In this document: piece after piece, positions 1 through 10,107 of the stretch
Position numbering within the stretch: the stretch's first letter is position 1
How the letters are laid out: each line of letters opens with the position of its first letter
Origin: Salinivirga cyanobacteriivorans
Lineage (GTDB): Bacteria > Bacteroidota > Bacteroidia > Bacteroidales > Salinivirgaceae
DNA length: 64,000 nucleotides
Direction of reading: 5' to 3'
Assembly: GCF_001443605.1 (NCBI RefSeq)
Contig: NZ_CP013118.1
Span: 1,809,501 to 1,873,500 of the forward strand
Notes under the pieces: model-generated
What the model saw: the letters and a program-made list of their open reading frames with translations, nothing else
What the model was told of the DNA's origin: nothing
Databases searched by the model: none
Made by a program: the position numbers and the translations under genes

Positions 1-1595
1 CCATCGGATATACCTTCCCCGGAGAACGAGCCGGTGGTGTAGGAATAGAAGCTGCTTTCGACAGCGTATTATCAGGAGTTCCCGGGAAACGAATGGAACA
101 ACGTATTGCAGGAAACTACTGGAAACCAATAAGTGATGATGCAACAAGCGACCCTGTAAACGGAATGGATGTTATCACCACCATTGACATCAATATTCAG
201 GATGTGGCGCACAATGCACTTCTGCGTATACTTAAAAAGCATAATGCCCGGCACGGTGCCGCAGTGCTCATGGAAGTTCAAACCGGTGAAATACTGGCAA
301 TAGCCAACTTACAGAAAGATGAAAATGATAATTATTATGAAACCTTCAACTTCTCAGTTGGAGAAAAAACTGAACCGGGAAGTACTTTCAAGTTACCGGT
401 ACTCATGGCAGCCATTGAAGATAATTATGTAGATATAACAGATAGCATCGATACTGAAGATGGCATAGTAAATTATTACGACCACACAATAAGAGACTCA
501 AAAAGAGGCGGATATGGAAAAATAACGGTACAGCAAGTATTTGAATACTCTTCAAATGTGGGGATGACAAAAATAATCACCCAAAATTATCAGGGGAGAG
601 AAAAAGAATTTGTAGAGCAACTCTATGCAATGCACCTCAATGAGAAAACCGGAATTTGCATACCGGGCGAAGCAAGCCCTTACATAAAATATCCGGGTGA
701 TAAACTCTGGTCAGGAATCTCATTACCTCAAATGTCATACGGATACGAGCTCCAGATGACACCCTTGCAAGTACTTATGTTTTATAATGCCGTAGCAAAC
801 GGTGGAACCATGGTAAAACCCAGGCTTATAAAAGCCATTCAAAACCATGGAAAAACAGTAAAACGATTCCATCCCGATGTGATCGATAAACGCATTGCAT
901 CACCATCAACCATAAAAAAAGCGCAAATAATGCTTGAAGGCGTTGTAGAAAATGGCACAGCCCGTAACCTCGCCAATCTTAATTTCAAAATTGCAGGTAA
1001 AACTGGGACAGCCCAAATTGCCAATAAAAAATATGGATATAAGTACCAGTCGAAAGTAAGCTACCAGGCCTCATTCGTAGGTTATTTCCCTGCTGAAAAC
1101 CCCAGATACTCATGTATCGTGGTAGTAAACGAACCTTCGAACAGCCAATACTATGGTAATGCAGTGGCAGGGCCGGTTTTCAGGGAAATTGCCGATAAAG
1201 TATATGCCACGCGCCATGAAATGCACACACCACTGGACCAGGTAGATGCCGGCATACAAGAGCTAATTCCATATTCATTATCAGGAAACAAAAACGATAT
1301 TAAGTATCTACTGAATGAATTCAACATTCCCATTGATGATAAAAGTGCAGGAACGCCATGGGTTGTGACAACAAGAACAAACGACGATGTAAAATTCCAA
1401 AACAGGCTCATCAGAAAACAAATTGTGCCAAATGTAGTGGGGATGGGCATAAAAGATGCCCTGCCATTGCTTGAAAATGCAGGCCTGCATGTCACATTTA
1501 AAGGCCATGGAATAATTACAGACCAAAGTTTAAGAGCGAATGACGTGTACCAAAAAGGACAACATATTGAGTTAACCTTATCAAATAATTTTTAG
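1..1595 (+). CDS. ftsI: Penicillin-binding protein FtsI (septal transpeptidase), 5' end missing
   Basis: This is the septal peptidoglycan transpeptidase that works with FtsW at the division site. The frame is open from base 3, so the true start lies outside the window; 530 residues are visible. They begin in the dimerisation domain (RAGGVGIE, VLSGVPGKR), followed by the transpeptidase domain with the active-site SxxK (STFK, visible residue 127), SSN (183-185) and KTG (333-335). The C-terminal 55 residues (from about 475, starting VPNVVGMG) are a PASTA domain, which many Bacteroidota FtsI proteins carry. The stop TAG shares its last base with the GTG start of murE, so translation is probably coupled. 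Family identity is very secure; the missing N-terminus would hold the membrane anchor. Confidence 0.96.
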   Translation, partial: IGYTFPGERAGGVGIEAAFDSVLSGVPGKRMEQRIAGNYWKPISDDATSDPVNGMDVITTIDINIQDVAHNALLRILKKHNARHGAAVLMEVQTGEILAIANLQKDENDNYYETFNFSVGEKTEPGSTFKLPVLMAAIEDNYVDITDSIDTEDGIVNYYDHTIRDSKRGGYGKITVQQVFEYSSNVGMTKIITQNYQGREKEFVEQLYAMHLNEKTGICIPGEASPYIKYPGDKLWSGISLPQMSYGYELQMTPLQVLMFYNAVANGGTMVKPRLIKAIQNHGKTVKRFHPDVIDKRIASPSTIKKAQIMLEGVVENGTARNLANLNFKIAGKTGTAQIANKKYGYKYQSKVSYQASFVGYFPAENPRYSCIVVVNEPSNSQYYGNAVAGPVFREIADKVYATRHEMHTPLDQVDAGIQELIPYSLSGNKNDIKYLLNEFNIPIDDKSAGTPWVVTTRTNDDVKFQNRLIRKQIVPNVVGMGIKDALPLLENAGLHVTFKGHGIITDQSLRANDVYQKGQHIELTLSNNF

Positions 1596-3046
1596 TGAAA
1601 ATATTAAGCGATATATTAAAAAAATACAAATACGACCTCGTAAACGGGAGCGAGCAAACAAGCATCTCCGGTATAGCATTTGACTCCAGAAAGGTTGAAG
1701 AAGGCACCCTGTTTGTCGCTATAAAAGGCGCCGAAAATGACGGACACAAGTTCATAAACAATGCTATTAAAGCTGGAGCAACTGCAATTATATGCGAAGA
1801 TACTTCCGGAATCGAAGCAAAAAACGCCACTGTCATAAGCGTACAAAACAGCCGTGACGCCCTGGCATGGGTGGCTGCTGCCTGGTACAACTACCCATCA
1901 GATACAATGAAAGTCATTGGGATTACGGGAACAAATGGAAAAACCACGACTGCAACAATGCTTTATAATGTATTTCGTGAATTGGGATATCCATGCGGAC
2001 TATTCTCAACCGTAAAAATCCTAATCAACGGTCAGCAAATGAACGCAACCCACACCACTCCCGATCCTTTAGCCATACAGGGAACAATGGCAGAAATGCG
2101 CGATGCAGGCTGCGAATATTGCTTTATGGAGGTTAGTTCACATGCAGTAGATCAGGATCGGGTAAAATACATAGATTTTGCTGCAGGAGTTTTCACCAAC
2201 ATAACCCAGGACCACCTGGATTACCACAAAACGTTTAAAAACTACATTGAAGCCAAACAAAAATTCTTTACACACCTAAGTAAAGATGCAATAGCCATTT
2301 ATAATGCTGACGATAAAAACGGCAGCATTATGGTACAAAACACAAAAGCCCAATGCATAAGTTATAGTCTTAAAAAACCATCTGACCACAAAGCCAAAAT
2401 ATTAAAAAAGGAGATGGATGGCATGATGTTGCATTTGGAGCAAACTCAAATGTGGACTATGCTCACAGGGTTTTTCAATGCATACAACCTAATGGCAGTT
2501 TACAGCACTGCTATTCAGTTTTATAACGACAGCCAGGAACTACTCAGGGTAATAAGCAAACAAAAACCAGTTCGGGGGCGCTTTGAGCATATTATATCGG
2601 CAAATGGCACACATGGCATTATCGACTATGCCCACACCCCAGATGCAGTAGAAAATGTATTATCGACTGTAGATGAAGTAAGAACAGGCAACGAACAGCT
2701 CATAGTAATAATCGGCGCAGGTGGCAACAGAGATAAAACCAAAAGACCAATCATGGCTCAAAAAGCCTGTCGGTATGCCGACACCGTTATTTTCACATCA
2801 GACAACCCGAGAAACGAAGACCCTGAAGCGATTATCCAGGATATGAAAACCGGAATCCCTATAGAATTTACAGGCAGAGAATTCACAATTGAATCGCGCG
2901 AAGAAGCGATAAAAGTAGCAGTAGGACTAGCCGGGGCGGGCGACATCATTGTAATCGCAGGGAAAGGTCATGAAACTTACCAGGAAGTAAAAGGCGTGCG
3001 TCATCATTTTGATGATCGTGAAATATTAATGAAACACTTTAAATAA
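1595..3046 (+). CDS. murE: UDP-MurNAc-tripeptide synthetase MurE (meso-diaminopimelate type)
   Basis: It adds the third amino acid to UDP-MurNAc-L-Ala-D-Glu in the cytoplasm, using ATP. The 483 residues show the Mur ligase P-loop [11 protein letters not shown] (109-119), the HTTPDPL and EVSSHA motifs and a C-terminal Mur ligase domain. The motif DNPR (403-406) is the family signature for meso-diaminopimelate as substrate; lysine enzymes differ at this site. The start is GTG, overlapping the ftsI stop by one base (TAGTG); the next in-frame ATG would remove conserved sequence. MraY follows after a 7-base gap. Confidence 0.96.
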   Translation: MKILSDILKKYKYDLVNGSEQTSISGIAFDSRKVEEGTLFVAIKGAENDGHKFINNAIKAGATAIICEDTSGIEAKNATVISVQNSRDALAWVAAAWYNYPSDTMKVIGITGTNGKTTTATMLYNVFRELGYPCGLFSTVKILINGQQMNATHTTPDPLAIQGTMAEMRDAGCEYCFMEVSSHAVDQDRVKYIDFAAGVFTNITQDHLDYHKTFKNYIEAKQKFFTHLSKDAIAIYNADDKNGSIMVQNTKAQCISYSLKKPSDHKAKILKKEMDGMMLHLEQTQMWTMLTGFFNAYNLMAVYSTAIQFYNDSQELLRVISKQKPVRGRFEHIISANGTHGIIDYAHTPDAVENVLSTVDEVRTGNEQLIVIIGAGGNRDKTKRPIMAQKACRYADTVIFTSDNPRNEDPEAIIQDMKTGIPIEFTGREFTIESREEAIKVAVGLAGAGDIIVIAGKGHETYQEVKGVRHHFDDREILMKHFK

Positions 3047-3053
3047 AGAGCCC

Positions 3054-4298
3054 ATGTTATATTATTTGTTTGATTATCTACAAGAACTAAATGTGCCGGG
3101 TGCCGGCATGTTTCAATATATCACATTTAGGTCTGCCCTGGCAATTATCACATCGCTCATAATTTCGATGATGTATGGCAGGCGGCTAATCCGGTATTTG
3201 CAGATCAAACAAATAGGTGAAACAGTCAGAGACCTTGGCCTCGAGGGGCAACTGCAGAAAAAAGGCACACCCACAATGGGCGGATTGATTATAATCGGTT
3301 CCATTCTAATACCAACCCTCCTATTTGCAAAGCTTTCAAACATCTACATTGTACTAATGCTTATTACAACCGTATGGCTGGGAACTATTGGGTTTATCGA
3401 CGATTATATCAAAGTTTTCAGGAAACATAAAGAGGGGCTTGCCGGAAAATTCAAATTACTCGGTCAAATCACACTGGGACTTATTGTTGGTTTGGTAATG
3501 TGGTTGCATCCCGACATCGTGATAAGAGAAGACACAATAAAGCCCGGTACAGAAATAGAAATGACCGAACAAATATCGACAGAAACGCAGGCTGAAAGTG
3601 CGCATAACACCAAGGCTACTCGCACGAACATTCCCTTTTTTAAAAATAATGATGGAGACTATGCTACGCTTTTCAAACTTTTTATGAATGATGAGGTCGC
3701 TCAAAAATGGGGATGGGGATTTTTCATAGTTGTAGTAATTTTTATTATAGCAGCAGTTTCAAATGGAGCTAATATGACAGACGGGCTCGACGGACTGGCA
3801 ACCGGAACCTCGGCCATCACCGGGGTAACTTTAGGCGTTCTGGCCTATCTCTCCGGCAACCTTATTTACTCCGATTACCTCAACATATACTACATTCCGC
3901 TCACAGCAGAACTGGTTGTTTTTATGAGTGCTTTTATAGGTGCCACAATCGGGTTTTTATGGTACAACTCCTATCCGGCACAGGTTTTCATGGGCGATAC
4001 GGGCAGCCTGACCATTGGTGGAATTATAGCTGTATTTGCCATTCTCATACGAAAAGAACTATTAATACCTATTCTTTGTGGAATATTCCTGATTGAAAAC
4101 ATCTCAGTAATAATGCAGGTGTCATGGTTCAAATACACGAAAAAGAAATTCGGTGCAGGCAGGCGCATTTTCCGCATGGCACCTTTACATCATCATTATC
4201 AAAAATCGGGTATGCCTGAAGCAAAAATTGTAACACGATTCTGGATTATAGGATTATTGCTGGCCGTAATAGCTATACTTACACTTAAAATACGTTAA
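3054..4298 (+). CDS. mraY: Phospho-MurNAc-pentapeptide transferase MraY
   Basis: An integral membrane enzyme that transfers phospho-MurNAc-pentapeptide to undecaprenyl phosphate, giving lipid I. The 414 residues hold about ten membrane segments and the family motifs [36 protein letters not shown] and MAPLHHHYQ; the aspartates in these bind magnesium and substrate. It is longer than the roughly 360-residue proteobacterial form because of a hydrophilic insertion at about residues 160-215, as in Bacteroidota homologues. It lies in the dcw operon, 2 bases before murD. Confidence 0.97.
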   Translation: MLYYLFDYLQELNVPGAGMFQYITFRSALAIITSLIISMMYGRRLIRYLQIKQIGETVRDLGLEGQLQKKGTPTMGGLIIIGSILIPTLLFAKLSNIYIVLMLITTVWLGTIGFIDDYIKVFRKHKEGLAGKFKLLGQITLGLIVGLVMWLHPDIVIREDTIKPGTEIEMTEQISTETQAESAHNTKATRTNIPFFKNNDGDYATLFKLFMNDEVAQKWGWGFFIVVVIFIIAAVSNGANMTDGLDGLATGTSAITGVTLGVLAYLSGNLIYSDYLNIYYIPLTAELVVFMSAFIGATIGFLWYNSYPAQVFMGDTGSLTIGGIIAVFAILIRKELLIPILCGIFLIENISVIMQVSWFKYTKKKFGAGRRIFRMAPLHHHYQKSGMPEAKIVTRFWIIGLLLAVIAILTLKIR

Positions 4299-4300
4299 TA

Positions 4301-5647
4301 ATGAAGACAGACAATCCACATATAGCAATTCTTGGCGCCGGAGAAAGCGGCGTAGGCTCTGCTATCCTTGCACAAAAGCAAGGGTTTGAACTGTGGGTGT
4401 CTGATAATGGCAAAATAAAACCCGACTACAAAGCAGAATTAGACCAATATAATATTCCCTGGGAAGAAGGAGGCCACACTTTCGAAAAAATTTTAACAGC
4501 ACAAACCATCGTAAAAAGTCCGGGCATACCAGATACAGCGGATATTGTTCAGCAAGCCCTCAACAAAGGCATAGAAGTAATATCAGAGATTGAATTTGCC
4601 GGACGTTACAGCAACGCATTCATGATTGGCATAACCGGGTCAAATGGTAAAACCACTACTACAATGTGGACCTATCAAACACTAAAAATAGCGGGGCTAA
4701 ACGTTGGGCTGGGTGGTAATGTGGGGCAAAGCTTTGCCAGACAGGTGGCCATGAAAAACTACGATTACTACGTAATTGAGCTTAGCAGCTTTCAGCTTGA
4801 TGGAATGAAAAAATTCAAATGCAACATTGCGGTATTACTCAACATTACACCCGATCACCTGGACCGGTACGACAATAATTTTGAATCATATATTGCTGCA
4901 AAATTCCGAATAACCCAGAACCAAACAGAAAACGACTACCTGATATTAAATGCCGATGATCAGGTAATTAATGAACATTTACATTTTAATAAAGGCAAAG
5001 CACAAAAACTGGAATTCTCTACACTAACACGCCCCACAAAAGGAGCATGGTTAGACAACGATAAAATAATTTTTAATAGCATAAATAGTGAATTTGATAT
5101 GATATATACAAAGCTTGCTCTTGAAGGAAAGCACAATGCCACCAATGGCATGGCCGCCGGCATTGCTGCTGACATATTGCGCATAAGCAAAGACAACATA
5201 AGAGAAAGCCTGATGACTTTCAGTGGTGTAGAACACCGCCTCGAACCATTTATCTCTGTTCGGGGAGTAGAATTCATTAATGACTCTAAAGCCACCAACA
5301 TAAATTCAACCTGGTATGCCCTTGAGAGCATGCGCAAGCCAGTGATCTGGATAGTTGGTGGAATAGACAAAGGCAATGATTACAGCGAACTTGATGAGCT
5401 TGTGCGCCAAAAAGTTAAGTCTATTGTTTGTCTGGGCACTGACAACCAAAAAATAAAAAGCTTTTTTAAAGGCAAAGTAGATCATATTACTGAAGCCTTT
5501 AGTATGAAAGATGCTGTTGCGATGGCATTCGATATGGGCAAAAAAGGCGACTGTGTTTTACTTTCGCCCGCCTGTGCAAGTTTCGACCTGTTCGATAATT
5601 ATGAAGATCGCGGCAACCAATTTAAAATGAGCGTAAGAGCACTGTAA
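4301..5647 (+). CDS. murD: UDP-MurNAc-L-alanine:D-glutamate ligase MurD
   Basis: It adds D-glutamate to UDP-MurNAc-L-alanine in the cytoplasm with ATP. The 448-residue protein begins with a Rossmann-like UDP-binding segment (GAGESGVGSA), then the ATP loop GITGSNGKTTTT, the ELSSFQL motif, and the C-terminal ligase motifs EHRLE and NDSKATN. Length is normal. It starts 2 bases after mraY, and its TAA is followed immediately by the ftsW ATG, so the genes are probably co-translated. Product identity is secure. Confidence 0.96.
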   Translation: MKTDNPHIAILGAGESGVGSAILAQKQGFELWVSDNGKIKPDYKAELDQYNIPWEEGGHTFEKILTAQTIVKSPGIPDTADIVQQALNKGIEVISEIEFAGRYSNAFMIGITGSNGKTTTTMWTYQTLKIAGLNVGLGGNVGQSFARQVAMKNYDYYVIELSSFQLDGMKKFKCNIAVLLNITPDHLDRYDNNFESYIAAKFRITQNQTENDYLILNADDQVINEHLHFNKGKAQKLEFSTLTRPTKGAWLDNDKIIFNSINSEFDMIYTKLALEGKHNATNGMAAGIAADILRISKDNIRESLMTFSGVEHRLEPFISVRGVEFINDSKATNINSTWYALESMRKPVIWIVGGIDKGNDYSELDELVRQKVKSIVCLGTDNQKIKSFFKGKVDHITEAFSMKDAVAMAFDMGKKGDCVLLSPACASFDLFDNYEDRGNQFKMSVRAL

Positions 5648-6853
5648 ATGAAAAAGGGTATTTTTGACATATTACAAGGTGACCGGGGAATCTGGATAAT
5701 TGTATTTATTCTGGGTATCTTCTCGCTGTTGGCAGTATATAGTTCCACCGGAACATTGGCTTACAAAAGATTTGAAGGAAATACTCAATACTTTTTATTG
5801 CGCCACCTGGTTTTTATGCTATTAAGCCTCGGCGTCATGTATTTTGTCCATTTAATACGATATACAACCATACTGAGGTTATCAAAACTATTTTTCTATT
5901 TAGCTGTACCACTTCTGCTTTACACCATGGTCGGAGGTATTAGCCTCAACCAGGCCAGCAGATGGATTACGGTACCGCTGCTTAACCTGTCGTTTCAAAC
6001 TTCCGATTTTGCAAAGCTGGCGCTGATGATGTATTTGGCAACCCTAATCGCTTCACGACAGCAAGTCATAGACGATTTCAGGAAAGGCTTTCAGCGGCTT
6101 GTAATTCCGGTATTTATTGTTTGTGCGCTTATTTTACCTGCCGACTTCTCTACCGCGGGGCTACTGTTTCTAAGTGCGGTAATTTTAATGTATATCGGAA
6201 GGGTAAAAGTTAAATACATTTTTGGCCTGGTTGGAATAGGCGTTATTGCCATTAGCTTTTTCGTACTTATTGCTATGGTTTCCGATACAGAAAGCAGGGT
6301 AGGTACATGGAAAAGCAGGGTTGAAAGTTTTGTCGATAAAGATGAAGGCGGCAACTTTCAGTCGAATCAATCGAAAATTGCCATCGCCAGTGGTGGTCTG
6401 GTTGGCAAAGGGCTGGGGCACAGCGTGCAGCGAAACATCTTACCCAACCCCTTTTCAGATTTTATTTTTGCCATTATTATTGAAGAAACAGGTCTTGTAG
6501 GAGCCCTGATAATTATTTTCCTATACCTGGTGCTATTTTACCGCACTGCAGCTATTGTTAAACGCTCAAACCGGGTCGGCCCCGCTCTGCTGGTAGCGGG
6601 AATGATGATACTCATGGTAATTCAGGCATTCGTACACATGGGGGTAAGTGTGGGGCTTTTACCGGTAACAGGGCAAACACTTCCCTTTGTCAGCATGGGA
6701 GGTACCTCAATGCTGATTTCAAGTATTCAGATGGGCATCATACTTAGTGTAAGCCGAAGCCTGCAAAAAGAAAAGAAACAAGCCCCTCAGCCTGAACCAG
6801 AAGAGGAGTTAAGAGATATTCACGAAAATGACGCTGTATATGAGGAAAATTAA
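5648..6853 (+). CDS. ftsW: SEDS-family glycosyltransferase FtsW
   Basis: The division-specific SEDS protein, a membrane peptidoglycan polymerase that pairs with FtsI. The 401 residues contain about ten membrane helices. SEDS signatures are seen in SKIAIASGGLVGKG, in the loop before the last helices (VGLLPVTGQTLPFVSMGG) and in the SML segment after it. The C-terminus is a charged tail rich in Glu and Pro. Position between murD and murG favours FtsW over RodA. The ATG directly abuts the murD stop, and the end overlaps the likely murG start by 14 bases. Confidence 0.95.
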   Translation: MKKGIFDILQGDRGIWIIVFILGIFSLLAVYSSTGTLAYKRFEGNTQYFLLRHLVFMLLSLGVMYFVHLIRYTTILRLSKLFFYLAVPLLLYTMVGGISLNQASRWITVPLLNLSFQTSDFAKLALMMYLATLIASRQQVIDDFRKGFQRLVIPVFIVCALILPADFSTAGLLFLSAVILMYIGRVKVKYIFGLVGIGVIAISFFVLIAMVSDTESRVGTWKSRVESFVDKDEGGNFQSNQSKIAIASGGLVGKGLGHSVQRNILPNPFSDFIFAIIIEETGLVGALIIIFLYLVLFYRTAAIVKRSNRVGPALLVAGMMILMVIQAFVHMGVSVGLLPVTGQTLPFVSMGGTSMLISSIQMGIILSVSRSLQKEKKQAPQPEPEEELRDIHENDAVYEEN

Positions 6854-7946
6854 AGTAATGATAAGCGCCGGAGGAACAGGTGGACACATCTTCCCTGCAC
6901 TGGCGACTGCCAATAAATTAAAAGAATTGCATCCCGAAATTGAAATTCAGTTTGTGGGTGCCGAAGGTAAAATGGAAATGAAAAAAGTACCTGCTGCTGG
7001 ATACCCTATTACCGGGTTACCCGTAATGGGCTTTCCACGTAAACCTTCATTAAAGATCATTACTTTTTTCAAAAAACTCATAAAGGCTATGCAACGCGCT
7101 AAGCGTATTGTTAGAAATTTTGAACCAGATGTGGCTGCAGGCTTTGGAGGTTACGCAAGCGGTCCGGTTTTACGCATTATAAGTAAAAGAAAAATACCAT
7201 ACCTATTGCAGGAGCAAAACAGCTATGCCGGAATTACCAACAGAATGCTTGCAAAGAAAGCCAGCAAAATTTGTGTGGCTTATGACAATATGGACAAATA
7301 TTTCCCGTCGGAAAAAATTATTTTCACAGGTAACCCCATTCGGTCATCGCTATTTGAGGCTACAGAAACAGTAAAAGAGGCTTATCACAATTTTGGTTTC
7401 GACCCCGACAAACCCACAGTTTTAGTCACCGGTGGTAGTCAGGGAGCGCGCTCTGTAAACGAAGCTATTTATAAAAACCTCGCTTTTTTCGAAGAAACAG
7501 GCATACAGTTGCTATGGCAGTGTGGTAGTTTATATTTTAAAGAATTCACCAACAGGATGGGTTACCAGGTAAATGATCACATTCACCTTACAAAGTTCAT
7601 TGAAAACATGAACTATGCATACGCATGTGCCGATGTAGTGGTAGCAAGAGCCGGTGCCGGAACCATATCAGAACTTTGTGTAGTAGGCCTGCCGGCTATC
7701 TTAATACCAAGCCCCAACGTGGCCGAAGACCATCAGACGCATAATGCAAAAGCATTAGCAGACAAGGGTGCAGCAGTATTAATAGCCGACGATGAGGCCG
7801 CTCAAAAGCTCCCTGAAAAAATTAAATCAATATTAGAAGACGATAAAGTCGCAGAAGGCATGAGAACTCAATTAAAAAATTTCGCCCGAACTGATGCAGA
7901 TGAAAAAATTGCAAAAGAAATATTAAAATTAGCTGGAGTAGAATGA
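6840..7946 (+). CDS. murG: UDP-GlcNAc:lipid I transferase MurG
   Basis: A peripheral membrane GT28-type enzyme that adds GlcNAc to lipid I to form lipid II. The glycine-rich loop ISAGGTGGHIFPA lies near the N-terminus; GFGGYASGP, QEQNSYAG, VTGGSQGAR and the C-terminal nucleotide site RAGAGTISE follow. Three in-frame ATGs are possible (6828, 6840, 6858). I chose 6840 because it gives the usual short lead before the glycine loop, making 368 residues. It overlaps the end of ftsW, and its stop overlaps the murC ATG (ATGA). Confidence 0.95.
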   Translation: MRKIKVMISAGGTGGHIFPALATANKLKELHPEIEIQFVGAEGKMEMKKVPAAGYPITGLPVMGFPRKPSLKIITFFKKLIKAMQRAKRIVRNFEPDVAAGFGGYASGPVLRIISKRKIPYLLQEQNSYAGITNRMLAKKASKICVAYDNMDKYFPSEKIIFTGNPIRSSLFEATETVKEAYHNFGFDPDKPTVLVTGGSQGARSVNEAIYKNLAFFEETGIQLLWQCGSLYFKEFTNRMGYQVNDHIHLTKFIENMNYAYACADVVVARAGAGTISELCVVGLPAILIPSPNVAEDHQTHNAKALADKGAAVLIADDEAAQKLPEKIKSILEDDKVAEGMRTQLKNFARTDADEKIAKEILKLAGVE

Positions 7947-9313
7947 AACAAAAAAAGCACATATTTTTTGTTGGCATTGGCGGCATTGGCATGAGCGCCC
8001 TGGCAAGATATTTCAATCTTAAAGGCTATACAATTGCCGGTTACGACCTCACGCCTACTTCATTAACGCATAAACTGGAAAAAGAAGGTATCACAATTAC
8101 TTACAACGATGATATTAACCAAATTCCACAATCGATGCGAAACCCGGATGATGTATTGGTCGTTTACACACCTGCTATTCCACACCAAAACAACATAATC
8201 AGCTATTTCAGAAACAATACATTTGAAGTAATAAAACGTGCCGCACTTTTGGGTAAGGTAACACAAAACTATAAAAGCATAGCCATAGCCGGAACGCACG
8301 GTAAAACGAGTATATCTACGTTTACAGCACATCTGCTATATCAAAGTAGTTTAAAATGCAATGCCTTCTTAGGCGGTATTTCTGCCAATTACCAAAGCAA
8401 CCTGCTTTTTGATAAAAATGCAGCCTACACAGTAATTGAAGCTGATGAATACGATCGTTCGTTTTTACACCTCAAACCTCACATCGCATTAATTACAAGT
8501 ATTGATGCCGATCACCTGGATATTTATGGTTCATACAGCGAGGTAAAAAAAGCATTTAACAAATTCGCCCAAAAAGCATTAAAGGAAGGCGGCAGACTCA
8601 TAATCCACAAAGACGTGCTTAAAAAGACCGATCTCCCTTCTCAATCACTCAGTTACAGCACAGACGACAAGGCAGACTATCAGGCTTTAAACACTTATTA
8701 CAATAATGGGGAATATACCTTTGACCTTGCTACACCCAAAGGTGTTTTCGAAGATCTAAAAGTGAACCTTCCCGGATCATATAATTTTGAAAATGCATTA
8801 GCAGCTACAGCCCTGGCAATTGAAGCTGGAATAGAACCAGCAGAGCTTCGCGAGGGATTGGCATCATTAAAAGGCGTTGAACGAAGGTTTCAGGTGCATA
8901 TCAATCAAAATATCACATATATTGATGATTATGCACACCATCCAAAAGAGATTGAGGCGTGCATAAAATCAGCACGTCATGCATTTCCAGGTAAAAAAAT
9001 CACGGTAGCTTTTCAGCCTCATTTGTATAGCAGAACTAATGATTTTTCTGCAGAATTTGCAGAGGCTCTTGATTTGGCCGATTACATATTTTTATTACCT
9101 ATTTACCCGGCCAGAGAAGAACCCATAGCTGGCGTAACAAGTCAACTGATTGGCAATAAGCTAACAAAAGCTAAATATCAGTTAATAAACAAAACAGAAG
9201 TTGTTGAAAAACTTAAGAAGGTGATCCCCGAGACATTCATTAGCATGGGTGCGGGCGACATTGGTTTTATGGTAGATGATATTAAAAAAACACTAAATCA
9301 ACATTTAAGGTGA
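7943..9313 (+). CDS. murC: UDP-MurNAc:L-alanine ligase MurC
   Basis: The first amino-acid ligase of the stem peptide, joining L-alanine to UDP-MurNAc with ATP. The 456 residues begin with the UDP-binding loop FVGIGGIGMSALA, followed by the ATP loop AGTHGKTS, EADEYDRSF, DADHLDIYG and, in the C-terminal domain, DDYAHHP and FQPHLYSRT. All are MurC rather than Mpl signatures in this operon setting. The ATG overlaps the murG stop by four bases, and the TGA overlaps the GTG of ftsQ. Length is normal. Confidence 0.95.
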   Translation: MKQKKHIFFVGIGGIGMSALARYFNLKGYTIAGYDLTPTSLTHKLEKEGITITYNDDINQIPQSMRNPDDVLVVYTPAIPHQNNIISYFRNNTFEVIKRAALLGKVTQNYKSIAIAGTHGKTSISTFTAHLLYQSSLKCNAFLGGISANYQSNLLFDKNAAYTVIEADEYDRSFLHLKPHIALITSIDADHLDIYGSYSEVKKAFNKFAQKALKEGGRLIIHKDVLKKTDLPSQSLSYSTDDKADYQALNTYYNNGEYTFDLATPKGVFEDLKVNLPGSYNFENALAATALAIEAGIEPAELREGLASLKGVERRFQVHINQNITYIDDYAHHPKEIEACIKSARHAFPGKKITVAFQPHLYSRTNDFSAEFAEALDLADYIFLLPIYPAREEPIAGVTSQLIGNKLTKAKYQLINKTEVVEKLKKVIPETFISMGAGDIGFMVDDIKKTLNQHLR

Positions 9314-10101
9314 ACTGGATTCGCAAACATATAAGCCTTTTGGGAATAATTTTATACATGCTGGTTACATTAAGTCTTGTATCGGGCAAGATGAATAATG
9401 TACTATGCGAAAATGTAAATATCAATATTAATGACAGCCTGAAGGCAGGTTTTATTGAACCTCAGGAAGTGGTGAGTTTATTAAAAACTATGGAAGTAAA
9501 GCTCTGGGGGTATCCGGTTTATGACATTCCGGCAGCAGAGGTTGAAAATGTTGTAAAAAACAATATGCCATTCGCAGAAGATGTTTGTGCCTGGGCAGAT
9601 GTGCATGGAGACTTCCACATAGATCTCACTCAAAGGAATCCAATTGCCCGGATTGTATTACAGGATGGACAGAGTTACTACATTGGCGAAAAAGGTTATC
9701 TCCTGCCATTATCACCCAATTACTCTTCCAGAGTACTGGTTGTATCGGGAGATGTATTTCAAAAAATTCCGGGAAACGGAAACATAACCATAGATTCACT
9801 GGTTCACATCAAAGGCCCTGAAAATACAATGATTGATGAAATATATGAGATGGCCGCTTACATCAATCAAGATAGCCTGTTAAAGAGGCAGATAGAACAA
9901 ATTTTCGTAAAACGAAATGAGTTTGAACTCATTCCAAAAGTCGGCACCCACACCATAGAATTCGGGAGTGTTGATGACTTGTTGAATAAATTTTTCAAAC
10001 TCAAAGTAATATATTATAAAGGTTTTAGTAATTTAGGCTGGAATAAATACAGCCGAGTAAATCTCAAGTATAAAAATCAGGTTGTTTGTACAAAAAGATA
10101 G
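9310..10101 (+). CDS. ftsQ: Cell division protein FtsQ/DivIB
   Basis: A bitopic inner-membrane protein of the divisome core. The 263 residues have a short cytoplasmic start, one membrane helix (about 9-26) and a periplasmic part with a POTRA-like region followed by the conserved beta domain (LTQRNPIARIVLQDG, YYIGEKGYLLP). Sequence conservation is low, as is usual for FtsQ, so the call rests on topology, these segments and position between murC and ftsA. The start is GTG, overlapping the murC stop (GTGA). The gap to ftsA is 6 bases. Confidence 0.88.
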   Translation: MNWIRKHISLLGIILYMLVTLSLVSGKMNNVLCENVNININDSLKAGFIEPQEVVSLLKTMEVKLWGYPVYDIPAAEVENVVKNNMPFAEDVCAWADVHGDFHIDLTQRNPIARIVLQDGQSYYIGEKGYLLPLSPNYSSRVLVVSGDVFQKIPGNGNITIDSLVHIKGPENTMIDEIYEMAAYINQDSLLKRQIEQIFVKRNEFELIPKVGTHTIEFGSVDDLLNKFFKLKVIYYKGFSNLGWNKYSRVNLKYKNQVVCTKR

Positions 10102-10107
10102 GTATTA

